A DNA stretch of 33,782 nucleotides. Origin: Zoogloea oleivorans (GTDB taxonomy: Bacteria; Pseudomonadota; Gammaproteobacteria; Burkholderiales; Rhodocyclaceae). The stretch's first letter is position 1; each line of letters begins with the position of its first letter. The DNA lies in the NCBI GenBank assembly GCA_030157785.1, contig JAOAUC010000086.1:1-33782 (forward strand), written 5' to 3'. Below, piece by piece: positions 1 through 7,922 of this stretch. Made by a program: the position numbers and the translations under genes. The notes under the pieces were generated by a model that was not told the origin of the DNA, ran no database searches, and saw only the letters and a program-made list of their open reading frames with translations.

Positions 1-2
1 AC

Positions 3-404
3 CACATGGGTGACTACTTCAACCACTGGCTGAAGATGGGTCACACCGTGGATCAAGCCCCCGGCATCTTCTGCGTCAACTGGTTCCGCATGAACGAGAA
101 GGGCGAATTCATGTGGCCCGGCTTCGGCGAAAACATGCGCGTCCTGAAGTGGGTTGTTGATCGCGTCCGCGGCCGCGTCCACGCCACCGAAAATGCCCTC
201 GGCTGGATGCCCCAGTACGAAGACATCGACTGGACGGGCTCCGACGTCACCAAGGCTGAATTCGAAGCACTGACGCAAGTCGATGCCGAAGCCTGGAAGA
301 CCGAGCTGGCTGGCCACAAGGAGTGGTTCGAAAAGCTGCAGGACCGCCTGCCCAAGCAGTTCATGCTCAAGCGCGAACTGTTCGAACTGGCCCTGTCGGT
401 GTAA
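3..404 (+). CDS. pckG: Phosphoenolpyruvate carboxykinase (GTP), C-terminal part
   Basis: Cut by the left edge of the window; only the last 133 codons are present, and the frame is open back to the edge. The product converts oxaloacetate plus GTP to phosphoenolpyruvate, CO2 and GDP, the entry step of gluconeogenesis in the cytoplasm. The visible segment carries hallmarks of the GTP-dependent family C-terminus: a [11 protein letters not shown] stretch, IFCVNWFR, and the conserved [17 protein letters not shown] block that contributes to nucleotide binding. The remainder is a helical tail ending in LALSV. The catalytic P-loop and metal-binding residues lie outside the window, so activity cannot be judged. 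A strong hairpin terminator follows 34 bases after the stop, so this gene probably ends its transcription unit. Confidence 0.95.
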   Translation, partial: HMGDYFNHWLKMGHTVDQAPGIFCVNWFRMNEKGEFMWPGFGENMRVLKWVVDRVRGRVHATENALGWMPQYEDIDWTGSDVTKAEFEALTQVDAEAWKTELAGHKEWFEKLQDRLPKQFMLKRELFELALSV

Positions 405-438
405 TTTCGCAGCAGCCGCCAGGCTGCTCCGAAACCGC

Positions 439-468
439 AAAAAAGCGTCGAGCAATCGGCGCTTTTTT
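439..468 (+). terminator. Intrinsic terminator after pckG
   Basis: A 12-bp stem with one G-U pair: six A then GCGTCG, loop AGCAAT, then CGGCGC followed by six T. The right arm ends in a run of six T and is followed by GTTTTG, as in a Rho-independent terminator. Because the left arm begins with six A, the structure could also work on the opposite strand. It separates pckG from the aminotransferase gene. Confidence 0.85.
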
Positions 469-491
469 GTTTTGCAGTGGAGAACACAAGC

Positions 492-1664
492 ATGACCCGC
501 ATCGCCCGCCGCATGGCCGACATCCAGCCCTTCCACGTGATGGAGATCCTCAAGCGCGCCCACGAACTGGCTGCAGCAGGTCGCGACATCATCCACCTGG
601 AAGTTGGCGAGCCGGACTTCCCCAGCCCGGCACCCATCGTCGAAGCCGCCCAGCGCTTTCTGACCGGTGGGCATGTCCATTACACCCCAGCCCTTGGCCT
701 CACGGCCCTGCGCGAGGCGATTTCCCGCTTTTACCATGATCGTTTTGGCGCCGACGTGTCGCCGGAGCGGATCATCGTCACCCCCGGCGCCTCAGGCGCG
801 CTGATGCTGGCACTGGCGGTTCTTACCAACCCGGGCGACGAATGGCTGCTGCCCGACCCGGGCTACCCGTCCAACCGCCACCTGATACGCAGCTTCGAAG
901 GTGTCGCCAGGGCCCTGCCGGTCGATGCCTCAAGCCGCTTCCAGCCCACCCCGGCAAATGTGGCCGCCGCATGGACGCCGCGCACCCGCGGCCTGATGGT
1001 CGCCTCACCAGCCAACCCCACCGGCACCCTGCTGAGCCTGGACGAAATCGTCGCACTGCAACAGGCCGTCAGTGCCCGCGGTGGCGTGCTGATCGTCGAC
1101 GAGATTTACCAGGGCCTCAACTACGGCATCGAGGCGAGCACGGCCCTCAGCCGGCTGGATGACGTATTTGTAGTGAACAGTTTTTCAAAGTATTTCGGCA
1201 TGACCGGCTGGCGCCTGGGCTGGATGGTTGCCCCGCAAGCCTATGTGCGCGAGATCGAGAAGCTCGCCCAGCACTTCTTCATCTCCCCCTCGACGCCGGC
1301 CCAGCACGCCGCGCTGGCCGCCTTCAAGCCCGGCACCCTGGAAATTCTCGAAGCCCGCCGCCACGCCTTCGCCAACCGCCGCAACGCGCTGTTGCCAGCC
1401 CTGCGCGAACTGGGCTTCCGCTTCGCCACCGAACCCCAGGGCGCCTTCTACCTGTACGCCGACATTTCCGGGCTGTCCGACAGCAGCGAAAGCCTGGCAA
1501 AGCGGCTCATCGAAGAAGCCGGAGTCGCCACTACACCGGGCCTGGACTTCGGCGACAACGCACCCGAACGCCACCTGCGCATCGCCTATACGACGGACGA
1601 AGGGAGGCTCATCGAGGCCGCAGAGCGGATTCGCAAGGTCCTGAAAAATAAAGGGGAAGAATGA
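492..1664 (+). CDS. Pyridoxal-phosphate-dependent aminotransferase (AspC/class I-II fold)
   Basis: A 390-residue fold type I aminotransferase that transfers an amino group between an amino acid and a 2-oxo acid using PLP. Visible marks are the N-terminal LEVGEPDFPSP substrate-arm motif, the ASPANPTGT loop with the cofactor-binding Asn, VDEIYQGLNY with the Asp/Tyr that contact PLP, and SFSKYFGMTGWRLG with the Schiff-base lysine at about residue 233. A C-terminal Arg that binds the substrate carboxylate lies in RHLRIAYT. The ATG at 492 is preferred over an in-frame GTG at 477 because GGAG at 479-482 sits nine bases before it. Substrate specificity cannot be read from the sequence; aspartate, alanine or aromatic amino acids are all possible. 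It is likely monocistronic, ending at a convergent hairpin. Confidence 0.93.
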   Translation: MTRIARRMADIQPFHVMEILKRAHELAAAGRDIIHLEVGEPDFPSPAPIVEAAQRFLTGGHVHYTPALGLTALREAISRFYHDRFGADVSPERIIVTPGASGALMLALAVLTNPGDEWLLPDPGYPSNRHLIRSFEGVARALPVDASSRFQPTPANVAAAWTPRTRGLMVASPANPTGTLLSLDEIVALQQAVSARGGVLIVDEIYQGLNYGIEASTALSRLDDVFVVNSFSKYFGMTGWRLGWMVAPQAYVREIEKLAQHFFISPSTPAQHAALAAFKPGTLEILEARRHAFANRRNALLPALRELGFRFATEPQGAFYLYADISGLSDSSESLAKRLIEEAGVATTPGLDFGDNAPERHLRIAYTTDEGRLIEAAERIRKVLKNKGEE

Positions 1665-1669
1665 AAAGC

Positions 1670-1693
1670 GACGCCAGCCGAACGGCTGGCGTC
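1670..1693. terminator. Bidirectional hairpin between convergent genes
   Basis: A perfect 10-bp stem GACGCCAGCC / GGCTGGCGTC with the loop GAAC lies between the convergent stops of the aminotransferase and the lytic transglycosylase. There is no long T-run on the plus side. On the minus side the right arm is followed by CTTTTC. It probably terminates or protects transcripts from both directions. Confidence 0.65.
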
Positions 1694-1704
1694 ACAGACG
1701 GCCA

Positions 1705-2406
1705 TCAAGCGCCGACGAACCTGCCCCCATTGCGGGCAGCCTGGCTCAGTTGGGCCTTCACGGCCATCACCTTGTTGGCGTAGGGTGCAGAAGGATCGCT
1801 GGATCCGTTGAATTTCTGCAAGGCCAGTTCGACCGATCCGGTGCTCTTGATGTATTCCTTGAGCACAAGGGCTCCAACACGGATGTTGGTATCGGGATCG
1901 AACATTGCGCCCTTGTCGGACTTCACATCGATCTTGTCGGGATGCCATTTCGGAATCACCTGCATCAAACCCTGGGCGCCCATCGGGCTTTCGGCAAAGG
2001 GATTGAAACGGGACTCAATGGCCATCACCGCAACCAGCAACAGCGGGTCTACACCCACACTGCGCCCGGTTTGCTGGGCGGCCGCCAGAAGCGGCTCAAG
2101 GGCCACTGCGGAGACCTGATAACGCTTGGCGACGTATGTCTTGACCCGCTGGAGATCGGGGCTCAACTGGGGCGACGGATTCTCCGCCACCTGGATTACG
2201 TCCACTTCCGGCTCATCCATTTCCGCAATGGCGGACGACTCGCCGGTCAAACTACCGAGGGACAAACCTTGTACGCCATGATTGGCGATACGGGATGCAA
2301 CAAAAAGAGTAACGATAAGGCCAGCGACGAGAAGACCGCCGTGGGCGAAGTGAAGCATGAATGAAGCCGCGTGACGTGCGTACTTCGTGATACGAGTTGC
2401 GAACAT
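1705..2406 (-). CDS. Membrane-anchored lytic transglycosylase (SLT family)
   Basis: A 233-residue protein expected to cleave the MurNAc-GlcNAc bond of peptidoglycan with formation of a 1,6-anhydro product in the periplasm. Residues about 16-38 form one hydrophobic helix (signal anchor) after a basic N-terminus. Residues 118-220 are an SLT domain with the catalytic glutamate in AIESRFNPFAES (Glu131), the GAQGLMQV motif, and a later ALQKFNGS segment corresponding to the family's A.YN.G motif. The ATG at 2406 is chosen because AAAGGAGAGCCC precedes it at good spacing. The frame is open 75 codons further upstream but that part has no family resemblance. The gene stands alone. AmpD, encoded about 7 kb away, works on the anhydro-muropeptides such enzymes release. 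Confidence 0.9.
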   Translation of the reverse strand: MFATRITKYARHAASFMLHFAHGGLLVAGLIVTLFVASRIANHGVQGLSLGSLTGESSAIAEMDEPEVDVIQVAENPSPQLSPDLQRVKTYVAKRYQVSAVALEPLLAAAQQTGRSVGVDPLLLVAVMAIESRFNPFAESPMGAQGLMQVIPKWHPDKIDVKSDKGAMFDPDTNIRVGALVLKEYIKSTGSVELALQKFNGSSDPSAPYANKVMAVKAQLSQAARNGGRFVGA

Positions 2407-2933
2407 GGGCTCTCCTTTCTGTGGCCACAGTCCGTCGAAGGCACAGGCAGACCGACCCCGAAACAACGGGAGCAGGATGTCTGTTTGTATCACCCGGGAG
2501 CCCGGAAAAAGCAGGGGCGGGTTCAACGTGTCAGCCACAAAAACAGCCGACAGCACTCGAAAGACTAGGTCGCCAGGGGTTGGATCCAAACACGCTGACG
2601 CAACCAGACAGCGTGCCAAAAAAAGCATCAAAACCAGACCTTGAGACGGTCAGTAACCAGGAGTGAGAATCCCGGTCATGCAGCGGCTTCGACACCGACG
2701 TGTAACAAAAAAATTGCGTGCTGCATTGCACACGGACTGCATTCTATTGATTCGACTCACTTTTGTCAAGCCGGGGGGATTCACGCCCGTTTCGAAAGGA
2801 TGCTTCAAGCATGTTTTTGACTCCGAGTACAAAGACCCTGTAGGCTCACATCCCCGTGCCCGACTGGAAAGCCCGGGTAGCGCTCCAGAGTGACGGGAAG
2901 CGTTTCAGTCATCCATTTTTCCTCCAACAACCG
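2407..2933. other. 527-bp intergenic region between divergent genes
   Basis: This space separates the divergent lytic transglycosylase and the glycosylation cluster, so promoters for both must lie here. Open frames inside it are short or are upstream extensions of the flanking genes and show no family resemblance. From about 2,700 to 2,770 it becomes AT-rich (a run of seven A, then ATTCTATTGATTC), which is promoter-like, but I could not fix a -35/-10 pair with proper spacing. No repeat or RNA gene was recognised. Confidence 0.5.
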
Positions 2934-4145
2934 ATGATCAACGACTCGACAGCCTCCCCCGAAACAAGCGCCTCCTCCCCTGCCGACGGATGCGAGCTGA
3001 GCGTCCTCATGCCGTGCCTCAACGAAGCGGCCACCCTCGGTATCTGCATCGCCAAGGCGCAGGCCAGTCTGGCCAGGCTCGGCGTACCGGGTGAAATCCT
3101 GATTGCCGACAACGGTTCCACCGACGGCTCCCAGGCCATCGCACGGGCAGCCGGTGCTCGGGTTATAGATGTCCCGATCCGGGGCTACGGCGCAGCCTTG
3201 CGGGCAGGAATCGACGTAGCGCGCGGACGCTTCATCATCATGGCCGACGCCGACGACAGCTATGCCTTCGATGCTATCGATCCTTTCCATGCAGCCCTGA
3301 AGCAAGGCCACGACCTGGTCATGGGCAACCGCTTCCTCGGCGGCATCGCCCCGGGCGCCATGCCACCCCTCCATCGTTACCTCGGCAATCCTGTCCTGAG
3401 CTTCATCGGGCGTCTGTTCTTCCGCATTCCGGTGCGCGATTTCCACTGTGGACTGCGGGGCTTCAACACCGCAGCCATCCGCGCACTGAACCTCCAAACC
3501 ACCGGTATGGAATTCGCGAGCGAGATGGTCATCAAGGCCTCCATGGCGCAACTGAAAATCTGCGAGATCCCGACCACCCTCAAGCCGGACGGCCGCGACC
3601 GCCCGCCTCACCTGCGCAGCTGGCGGGACGGATGGCGCCATTTGCGTTTCATGCTGCTGCTGTCACCACGCTGGCTGTTCTTCTACCCCGGACTGCTGCT
3701 GTTCATCACCGGCCTGCTTGGCAGCTTGTGGATCCTGCCGGAAACGCGGATTGTTGGCGGAGTCGGTTTTGACATTCACTCCCTCCTGTATGCGTCGGCC
3801 GCCAGTGTGGTGGGCATGCAGATGGTGCTCTTCGGCGTTTTGGCCCGCTGCACCGGGAGCTGCCTGGGCCTGCTCCCCCACTCCCCGCTCACGCGCTGGC
3901 TCATCTCCAGGTTCAGGCTGGAGCTGGGCATGCTGGTTGCCACAACCCTCGTCATTTTCGCCCTAGGCCTTGCCTGGCAAACCCTTGCCGGATGGGAAAC
4001 GGGTGGCTTTGCCGCGCTCAACCCCAGTTCAACCATGCGACGCGCCATCCCGGCAGCGGCACTCGGGATTAGCGGCATGGAACTGCTCATCGCCAGTTTC
4101 TGGCTCACCTTTCTGCAATTCACGCTGCACCGCCGCACCCCATGA
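2934..4145 (+). CDS. Glycosyltransferase family 2, polyprenyl-phosphate sugar synthase type
   Basis: A 403-residue membrane-associated GT-A glycosyltransferase expected to move a sugar from a nucleotide donor to undecaprenyl phosphate on the cytoplasmic face. The N-terminal domain (about 20-250) starts with LSVLMPCLNEAATL, has IADNGSTDGS for nucleotide binding and MADADDSY with the metal-binding DxD, followed by MGNRFLGG and RDFHCGLRGF, a signature of dolichol/undecaprenyl-phosphate glucose synthase-like enzymes. The C-terminal third contains about four hydrophobic helices. The ATG at 2934 lacks a clear ribosome site; a GTG at 2856 in the same frame is the alternative, but the extra 26 residues look non-conserved. 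The stop overlaps the start of the next gene (ATGA), indicating translational coupling. It would act as a GtrB-like partner of the GtrA protein encoded nearby. Confidence 0.88.
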   Translation: MINDSTASPETSASSPADGCELSVLMPCLNEAATLGICIAKAQASLARLGVPGEILIADNGSTDGSQAIARAAGARVIDVPIRGYGAALRAGIDVARGRFIIMADADDSYAFDAIDPFHAALKQGHDLVMGNRFLGGIAPGAMPPLHRYLGNPVLSFIGRLFFRIPVRDFHCGLRGFNTAAIRALNLQTTGMEFASEMVIKASMAQLKICEIPTTLKPDGRDRPPHLRSWRDGWRHLRFMLLLSPRWLFFYPGLLLFITGLLGSLWILPETRIVGGVGFDIHSLLYASAASVVGMQMVLFGVLARCTGSCLGLLPHSPLTRWLISRFRLELGMLVATTLVIFALGLAWQTLAGWETGGFAALNPSSTMRRAIPAAALGISGMELLIASFWLTFLQFTLHRRTP

Positions 4146-6160
4146 GAGTCACCTCCACCCACTACCCCCCGGAAAAGACGCTGGCAGGCCCGGGTTTTCA
4201 CCTCATCTGCTGCCTGACCTACACCCTGCTATGTCTCGGTTGGAGCGTCTGGGCCGGTCGGGATCAAAGCTGGGACCAGCTCAACTACCACCTCTACGTT
4301 GCCCAGGCCTGGTGGCAGAACCGCCTGCCGGAAGAGTTGTTTGCCGCCAGCTCGCAGGGCTATCTCAACCCCCTGGCGCATCTGCCCTTTTTTGCGGCCT
4401 ACAGCACAGGCTGGAACAGCATCCTCATCGCCATCACCATCGCTGCGCTACACAGCATCAATCTGTGGCTGCTGCACTTCATCGCCGTTGAACTTACGCC
4501 ACCAAGCAATCGGCTGCGCCGCCTGATGGTTTTTTGTGGCGTAGTGCTCGGCGGGCTGACCCCGGCCTTCCTGATTGAGGTAGGTGGCAGCTTTACCGAT
4601 GTGGTGGTGAGCATCCCGTCTCTCGGCGCACTGCTGTGCCTGCTTTACTGGATACGTGACTTCAGCACAAAGCCGTCGCGACATTCGTGGCGCCTGCTCT
4701 ACCTGGCAGGGCTGCTGGCGGGGGTCTCCATGGGGCTCAAACCCTCCGCGCTCGTTTTCTGCGGTGCGCTGGCTCTGGCGACGATGCTGCTGGCCCGACC
4801 ACAAGCCTGGAGCGTGCTCTGGAGGATGGTTGCCAGCGGATTTACCGGCCTTGTCATAACAGGCGGGCCCCACGCCCTCATGCTCTGGGAGAACTTCGGC
4901 AACCCGGTTTTCCCCCTGTTCAACAGCCTCTTTGCATCGCCATGGTTTCCTGCCGAGAGCATCGTCTCCGAGCGCTTCCGCCCCGAATCCCTGAGCGCCG
5001 TATTGCGCTACCCGCTTGACCTCGCGAATGCGTTCAAGCGGGCGGGTTTTGAAGGGATCGCCATGGACATCCGCCCGATCTGGCTGATCGGCGCACTGAT
5101 CCTCATCACGGTGCTGCGCCAGTCCTCCAGAGAGCGGACTGGCGCCGGCGGCAATGAGGGCTCACCAGCGGCCAAACTATTCTGGCTGACCCTGCTTGTT
5201 TTCATGCCTGCGTGGCTGTACAGCAGTGGAAACACCCGTTACGCAATCCAGGCGCTCCTGCTACTGGGGCCTGGGCTCGCCTGGGCTGCCCTGCGCGTTC
5301 CCGGCCGCAGCGACGTCTGGCCCCTGCTGGTCGTGCTGCTGCCGCTCACTGCCCAGGCAACGGTAAGCTTCACCCTCAACGCCACCCGACACGAGAAACA
5401 CGACTGGACGGAGTCCTGGTTCGATCTGGAAGTGCCCGACAAGCTCCGGACGCAGCCCTTTTACTATATTTCTCTCCAGTCCCAGACCTTTGCCAGCCTA
5501 AGCACAGTCCTTGCCCCGGCATCCCGCTTTATCAATGTGATAGGACAAAACACACTGAACCCGGCAGGGCTGGTCTGGAACGAGGTACGCCAGCGCCATC
5601 AGCAGAGCGGGCTGCCATGGCGCACGCTCTATCTGGTTCCGGTCCTTGCGGAATCCGGGGGCGTCCCCCTCTCCAGCCTGGATGCCCAGGACGCCCTCCT
5701 GTCGGAATACGGCCTGCAGATACAAATGGACGACTGTCACTGGCTGACCTTTGACGGAAAAGGCCGACCTGCCCTGCACTGGCAGCAGACAGGCCCGAGC
5801 GACGTGTATGTAACGGACCTGCAGCGCAACGTACTCATCAGTTGCGCCGTCACGGAAGCGACTCCGCTGCCCCCCGCGGAAACAGCCCGTCGCAGAGACA
5901 TCGATGAACGGATGACCTGGTGGGCAAAGCACTGTCCCGGCTACTTCGCCCCCGCGGAGGCATGGAGCGAACAGCTACCCAAGCAGCGGCGACGTTTTTT
6001 CGCCAGCACCGAAACCTTCCTCCTTGAGTCAGGGGGGCAGCTGATCGCCGCCAAACCTGGCAATGGCGGCACCATCACGTTCTTGGAGAATACGCAGCGG
6101 CAGCACCTGCAGGAAACCTGCCCGGTGATCCCGCCCAAGAGCGGCACGCAGGCCCCCTGA
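4142..6160 (+). CDS. Multi-membrane-spanning protein, probable GT-C type glycosyltransferase
   Basis: A 672-residue integral membrane protein. About ten hydrophobic segments can be seen between residues 20 and 430. They are followed by a roughly 240-residue polar C-terminal region that is probably periplasmic. An acidic residue in the first external loop (Asp45 in SWDQLNYHLY) is placed like the catalytic Asp/Glu of GT-C enzymes, which take sugars from polyprenyl-phosphate carriers. No exact family is recognised. The start overlaps the GT2 stop by four bases, so the two are co-translated and the pair probably makes and then uses a lipid-linked sugar. The acceptor (O-antigen, protein or lipid A) is unknown. 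It could alternatively be an O-antigen polymerase-like membrane protein without transferase activity. Confidence 0.7.
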   Translation: MRVTSTHYPPEKTLAGPGFHLICCLTYTLLCLGWSVWAGRDQSWDQLNYHLYVAQAWWQNRLPEELFAASSQGYLNPLAHLPFFAAYSTGWNSILIAITIAALHSINLWLLHFIAVELTPPSNRLRRLMVFCGVVLGGLTPAFLIEVGGSFTDVVVSIPSLGALLCLLYWIRDFSTKPSRHSWRLLYLAGLLAGVSMGLKPSALVFCGALALATMLLARPQAWSVLWRMVASGFTGLVITGGPHALMLWENFGNPVFPLFNSLFASPWFPAESIVSERFRPESLSAVLRYPLDLANAFKRAGFEGIAMDIRPIWLIGALILITVLRQSSRERTGAGGNEGSPAAKLFWLTLLVFMPAWLYSSGNTRYAIQALLLLGPGLAWAALRVPGRSDVWPLLVVLLPLTAQATVSFTLNATRHEKHDWTESWFDLEVPDKLRTQPFYYISLQSQTFASLSTVLAPASRFINVIGQNTLNPAGLVWNEVRQRHQQSGLPWRTLYLVPVLAESGGVPLSSLDAQDALLSEYGLQIQMDDCHWLTFDGKGRPALHWQQTGPSDVYVTDLQRNVLISCAVTEATPLPPAETARRRDIDERMTWWAKHCPGYFAPAEAWSEQLPKQRRRFFASTETFLLESGGQLIAAKPGNGGTITFLENTQRQHLQETCPVIPPKSGTQAP

Positions 6161-6202
6161 TCACAAGCCCCAGCACGGCTCACTACCACCATCACACCGA
6201 TC

Positions 6203-6784
6203 ATGAACCCTTACCGACAGCGCATATGGTCAATGCTCGACCCGATCCTCGAAGCCCACGGCCCGCTGGGCAGAGTGCTCGACTTCGGGTGCGGCGACGG
6301 ATGGTTCGCCAGTCAGGTGCTCGCCAAGCAGCGGGCCCGGGAACTCGTGCCACTGGACGTCAAACGGCGCGAGCATGTCTTCGTGGAACCGCTTGTCTGC
6401 GCGCCGGATACACCCCTGCCCTTCCCCGACGCGGCCTTCGACCTGGCCTACTCCGTCGACGTGCTGCATCACTGCTCGGACCCATTCATGCAACTGGATG
6501 AACTGACCCGCGTCTCCCGGCGTTACCTGCTCATCAAGGATCACAACTATTCCAGCGCAGCGGGTCGCCTCGCCCTCGCGGTGCTGGACGAGCTGGGCAA
6601 CCGCAAGTTCGGAATCCCCTCCCCCTACAATTAACAGCATGGCTGGAGCTGGACGGACCATCTGGCCCGCCGTGGATGGGTCCAGAAGACACTCATCCAC
6701 CCCGCCCCTTGCCACGTTGGCCCCCTTGGCCTGCTGACCAACTCGCTGCAGTACGTGGCCCTTTATGAACGGGAGCCGGGCTGA
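6203..6784 (+). pseudogene. SAM-dependent methyltransferase interrupted by an in-frame TAA
   Basis: A class I methyltransferase with the SAM-binding motif VLDFGCGDGWFA (about residues 24-35) and an acidic post-II block, SVDVLHHCSDP. The open frame stops after 143 codons at TAA 6632-6634, directly after PSPYN. The same frame then runs on without interruption for 49 more codons, encoding QHGWSWTDHLARRGW and a hydrophobic tail, to TGA 6782-6784. Related methyltransferases usually continue PYNY at this point, so a Tyr codon (TAC or TAT) mutated to TAA is the simplest explanation; a sequencing error is the alternative. The truncated product would keep the SAM-binding core but lose its C-terminal strands. 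It lies 42 bases after the GT-C-like gene in the same direction, and its distal end overlaps the convergent GtrA gene by 22 bases. Confidence 0.8.
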
Positions 6785-7200
6785 TCATTACCCGCAAAAC
6801 TCCATCCCCGGTGGGCGATGAAGTTGAACGCAGTCAAGACCACGGCAATGCCGGCACTCGCCAGCAGGTAGTGAACACCCGCCCCGCTCACCAGCAAGGC
6901 CATCAAGCCAAGACTTGCGAGAAAACTTGAAAGATTGACGGCAAGATAGCGCGTGTATTCCGCAAACCAGGCCGTCGAGGTAGAGGCAAAGGTCCATTGC
7001 CGGTTCAAAGCCCAGCCGAGCGTGTTGGCGATGACGATGGAAATCAGCATTGACACCAGGTAATGCAAACCGGCCAGCTCGGTACCGACGTAGAGCACCA
7101 GGAGGTTGGCCAGGAAGCACAGCCCCCCCACCGCCAAAAAACGCCACCAGCGCCTGTCTTGAAAAAACATCACATAGAAGCCCGAAAACAGAAAACCCAT
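6763..7200 (-). CDS. GtrA-like small membrane protein (flippase)
   Basis: A 145-residue protein with four hydrophobic helices (about residues 18-38, 45-65, 85-108 and 112-132) and typical GtrA-family features: RFLAVGGLCFLAN in the first helix, NRQWTFAS after the second, and a closing FNFIAHRGWSFAG. GtrA proteins are thought to flip undecaprenyl-phosphate-linked sugars across the inner membrane for O-antigen or other envelope glycosylation. Its start codon at 7200 shares two bases with the divergent methyltransferase start. An internal Met at 7170 is the alternative start; neither has a convincing ribosome site. Its 3' end overlaps the tail of the interrupted methyltransferase. Together with the GT2 and GT-C-like genes it suggests a Gtr-type three-component module, although on the opposite strand. 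Confidence 0.85.
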   Translation of the reverse strand: MGFLFSGFYVMFFQDRRWWRFLAVGGLCFLANLLVLYVGTELAGLHYLVSMLISIVIANTLGWALNRQWTFASTSTAWFAEYTRYLAVNLSSFLASLGLMALLVSGAGVHYLLASAGIAVVLTAFNFIAHRGWSFAGNDQPGSRS

Positions 7201-7909
7201 GCACCCCAGAATGAACCCGCCCGTTTGGCGCCACGATGCCTACACCCTGAGGAAACTGGCAACAGGCCTCCAGGGCATCGTCAACAAGCTCGTTTCGGGG
7301 GGCTTGCTCACTGCAACGGGCACGGTTGTCGACTTCGGGGCTGGCGAAGCGCCCTACCGCCCCCTGTTTGCGCCCCACTGCAAAACGTACCTCGCCTGCG
7401 ACCTGACTGCCGGGCCGCAGATCGATATTGTATTCAAGCCGGGCCAAGCACTCGATCTTGCTGCAGCATCGGCCGATTGCGTCGTCTCCTTCCAGGTGCT
7501 CGAGCACGTCTGGGATATCGATGCCTACTTGGCAGAATGCCACCGCGTCCTGGCACCTAGGGGGCGCCTGATCCTGTCCACCCATGGCACCTGGCTTTAC
7601 CACCCTCACCCCACCGACTACCGCCGCTGGACTTGCGACGGCTTGCGCAAGGAACTGGAAGTACGCGGATTCGAGGTGCTTGAAACCATCCCGATAGTCG
7701 GCCCCCTTGCCTGGACAACCCAGTTCCGCACCCTCGCCTATCACCATGTCCTGTCCCGCCTGGGGCCACTCGGAAAGCTCGTCGCCGCCGGCTTCTGCAC
7801 TCTGATGTACGGCCGCATGCGGCTCGAAGACATGATTACTCCCAAGGCACTTCGCGAGACCAATTCAGCCATCTACATGATGGTCGCCCGCCCCCGGCTC
7901 GCCGATTAG
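7199..7909 (+). CDS. SAM-dependent methyltransferase (class I)
   Basis: A 236-residue class I methyltransferase. Motif I is VVDFGAGEAPYRPLF (about residues 43-57), the acidic end of strand 2 is ACDLTAG, and VVSFQVLEHVWD is the methyltransferase 11-type post-II/III block. A distinctive THGTWLYHPHPTDYRRWT stretch follows, as found in methyltransferases of polysaccharide clusters. The substrate is unknown; a sugar or lipid-linked glycan is inferred from context. Two start codons are possible, ATG 7199 and ATG 7211, without a clear ribosome site for either. It is followed by the GT4 gene after 13 bases in the same direction, so the two are probably co-transcribed. Unlike the methyltransferase at 6,203 it is intact. 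Confidence 0.85.
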   Translation: MHPRMNPPVWRHDAYTLRKLATGLQGIVNKLVSGGLLTATGTVVDFGAGEAPYRPLFAPHCKTYLACDLTAGPQIDIVFKPGQALDLAAASADCVVSFQVLEHVWDIDAYLAECHRVLAPRGRLILSTHGTWLYHPHPTDYRRWTCDGLRKELEVRGFEVLETIPIVGPLAWTTQFRTLAYHHVLSRLGPLGKLVAAGFCTLMYGRMRLEDMITPKALRETNSAIYMMVARPRLAD

Positions 7910-7922
7910 CCCCGTTCCGCTC

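Noticed and set aside
2407..2631. 75-codon upstream extension of the lytic transglycosylase frame
   Set aside because: A strong AAAGGAG ribosome site directly precedes the internal ATG at 2406, and that start gives a normal signal-anchor protein; the extension resembles no family.
6632..6634. Programmed recoding at the methyltransferase TAA
   Set aside because: TAA is not used for selenocysteine, and there is no slippery site or reason to expect readthrough in this family; a simple nonsense mutation is more likely.
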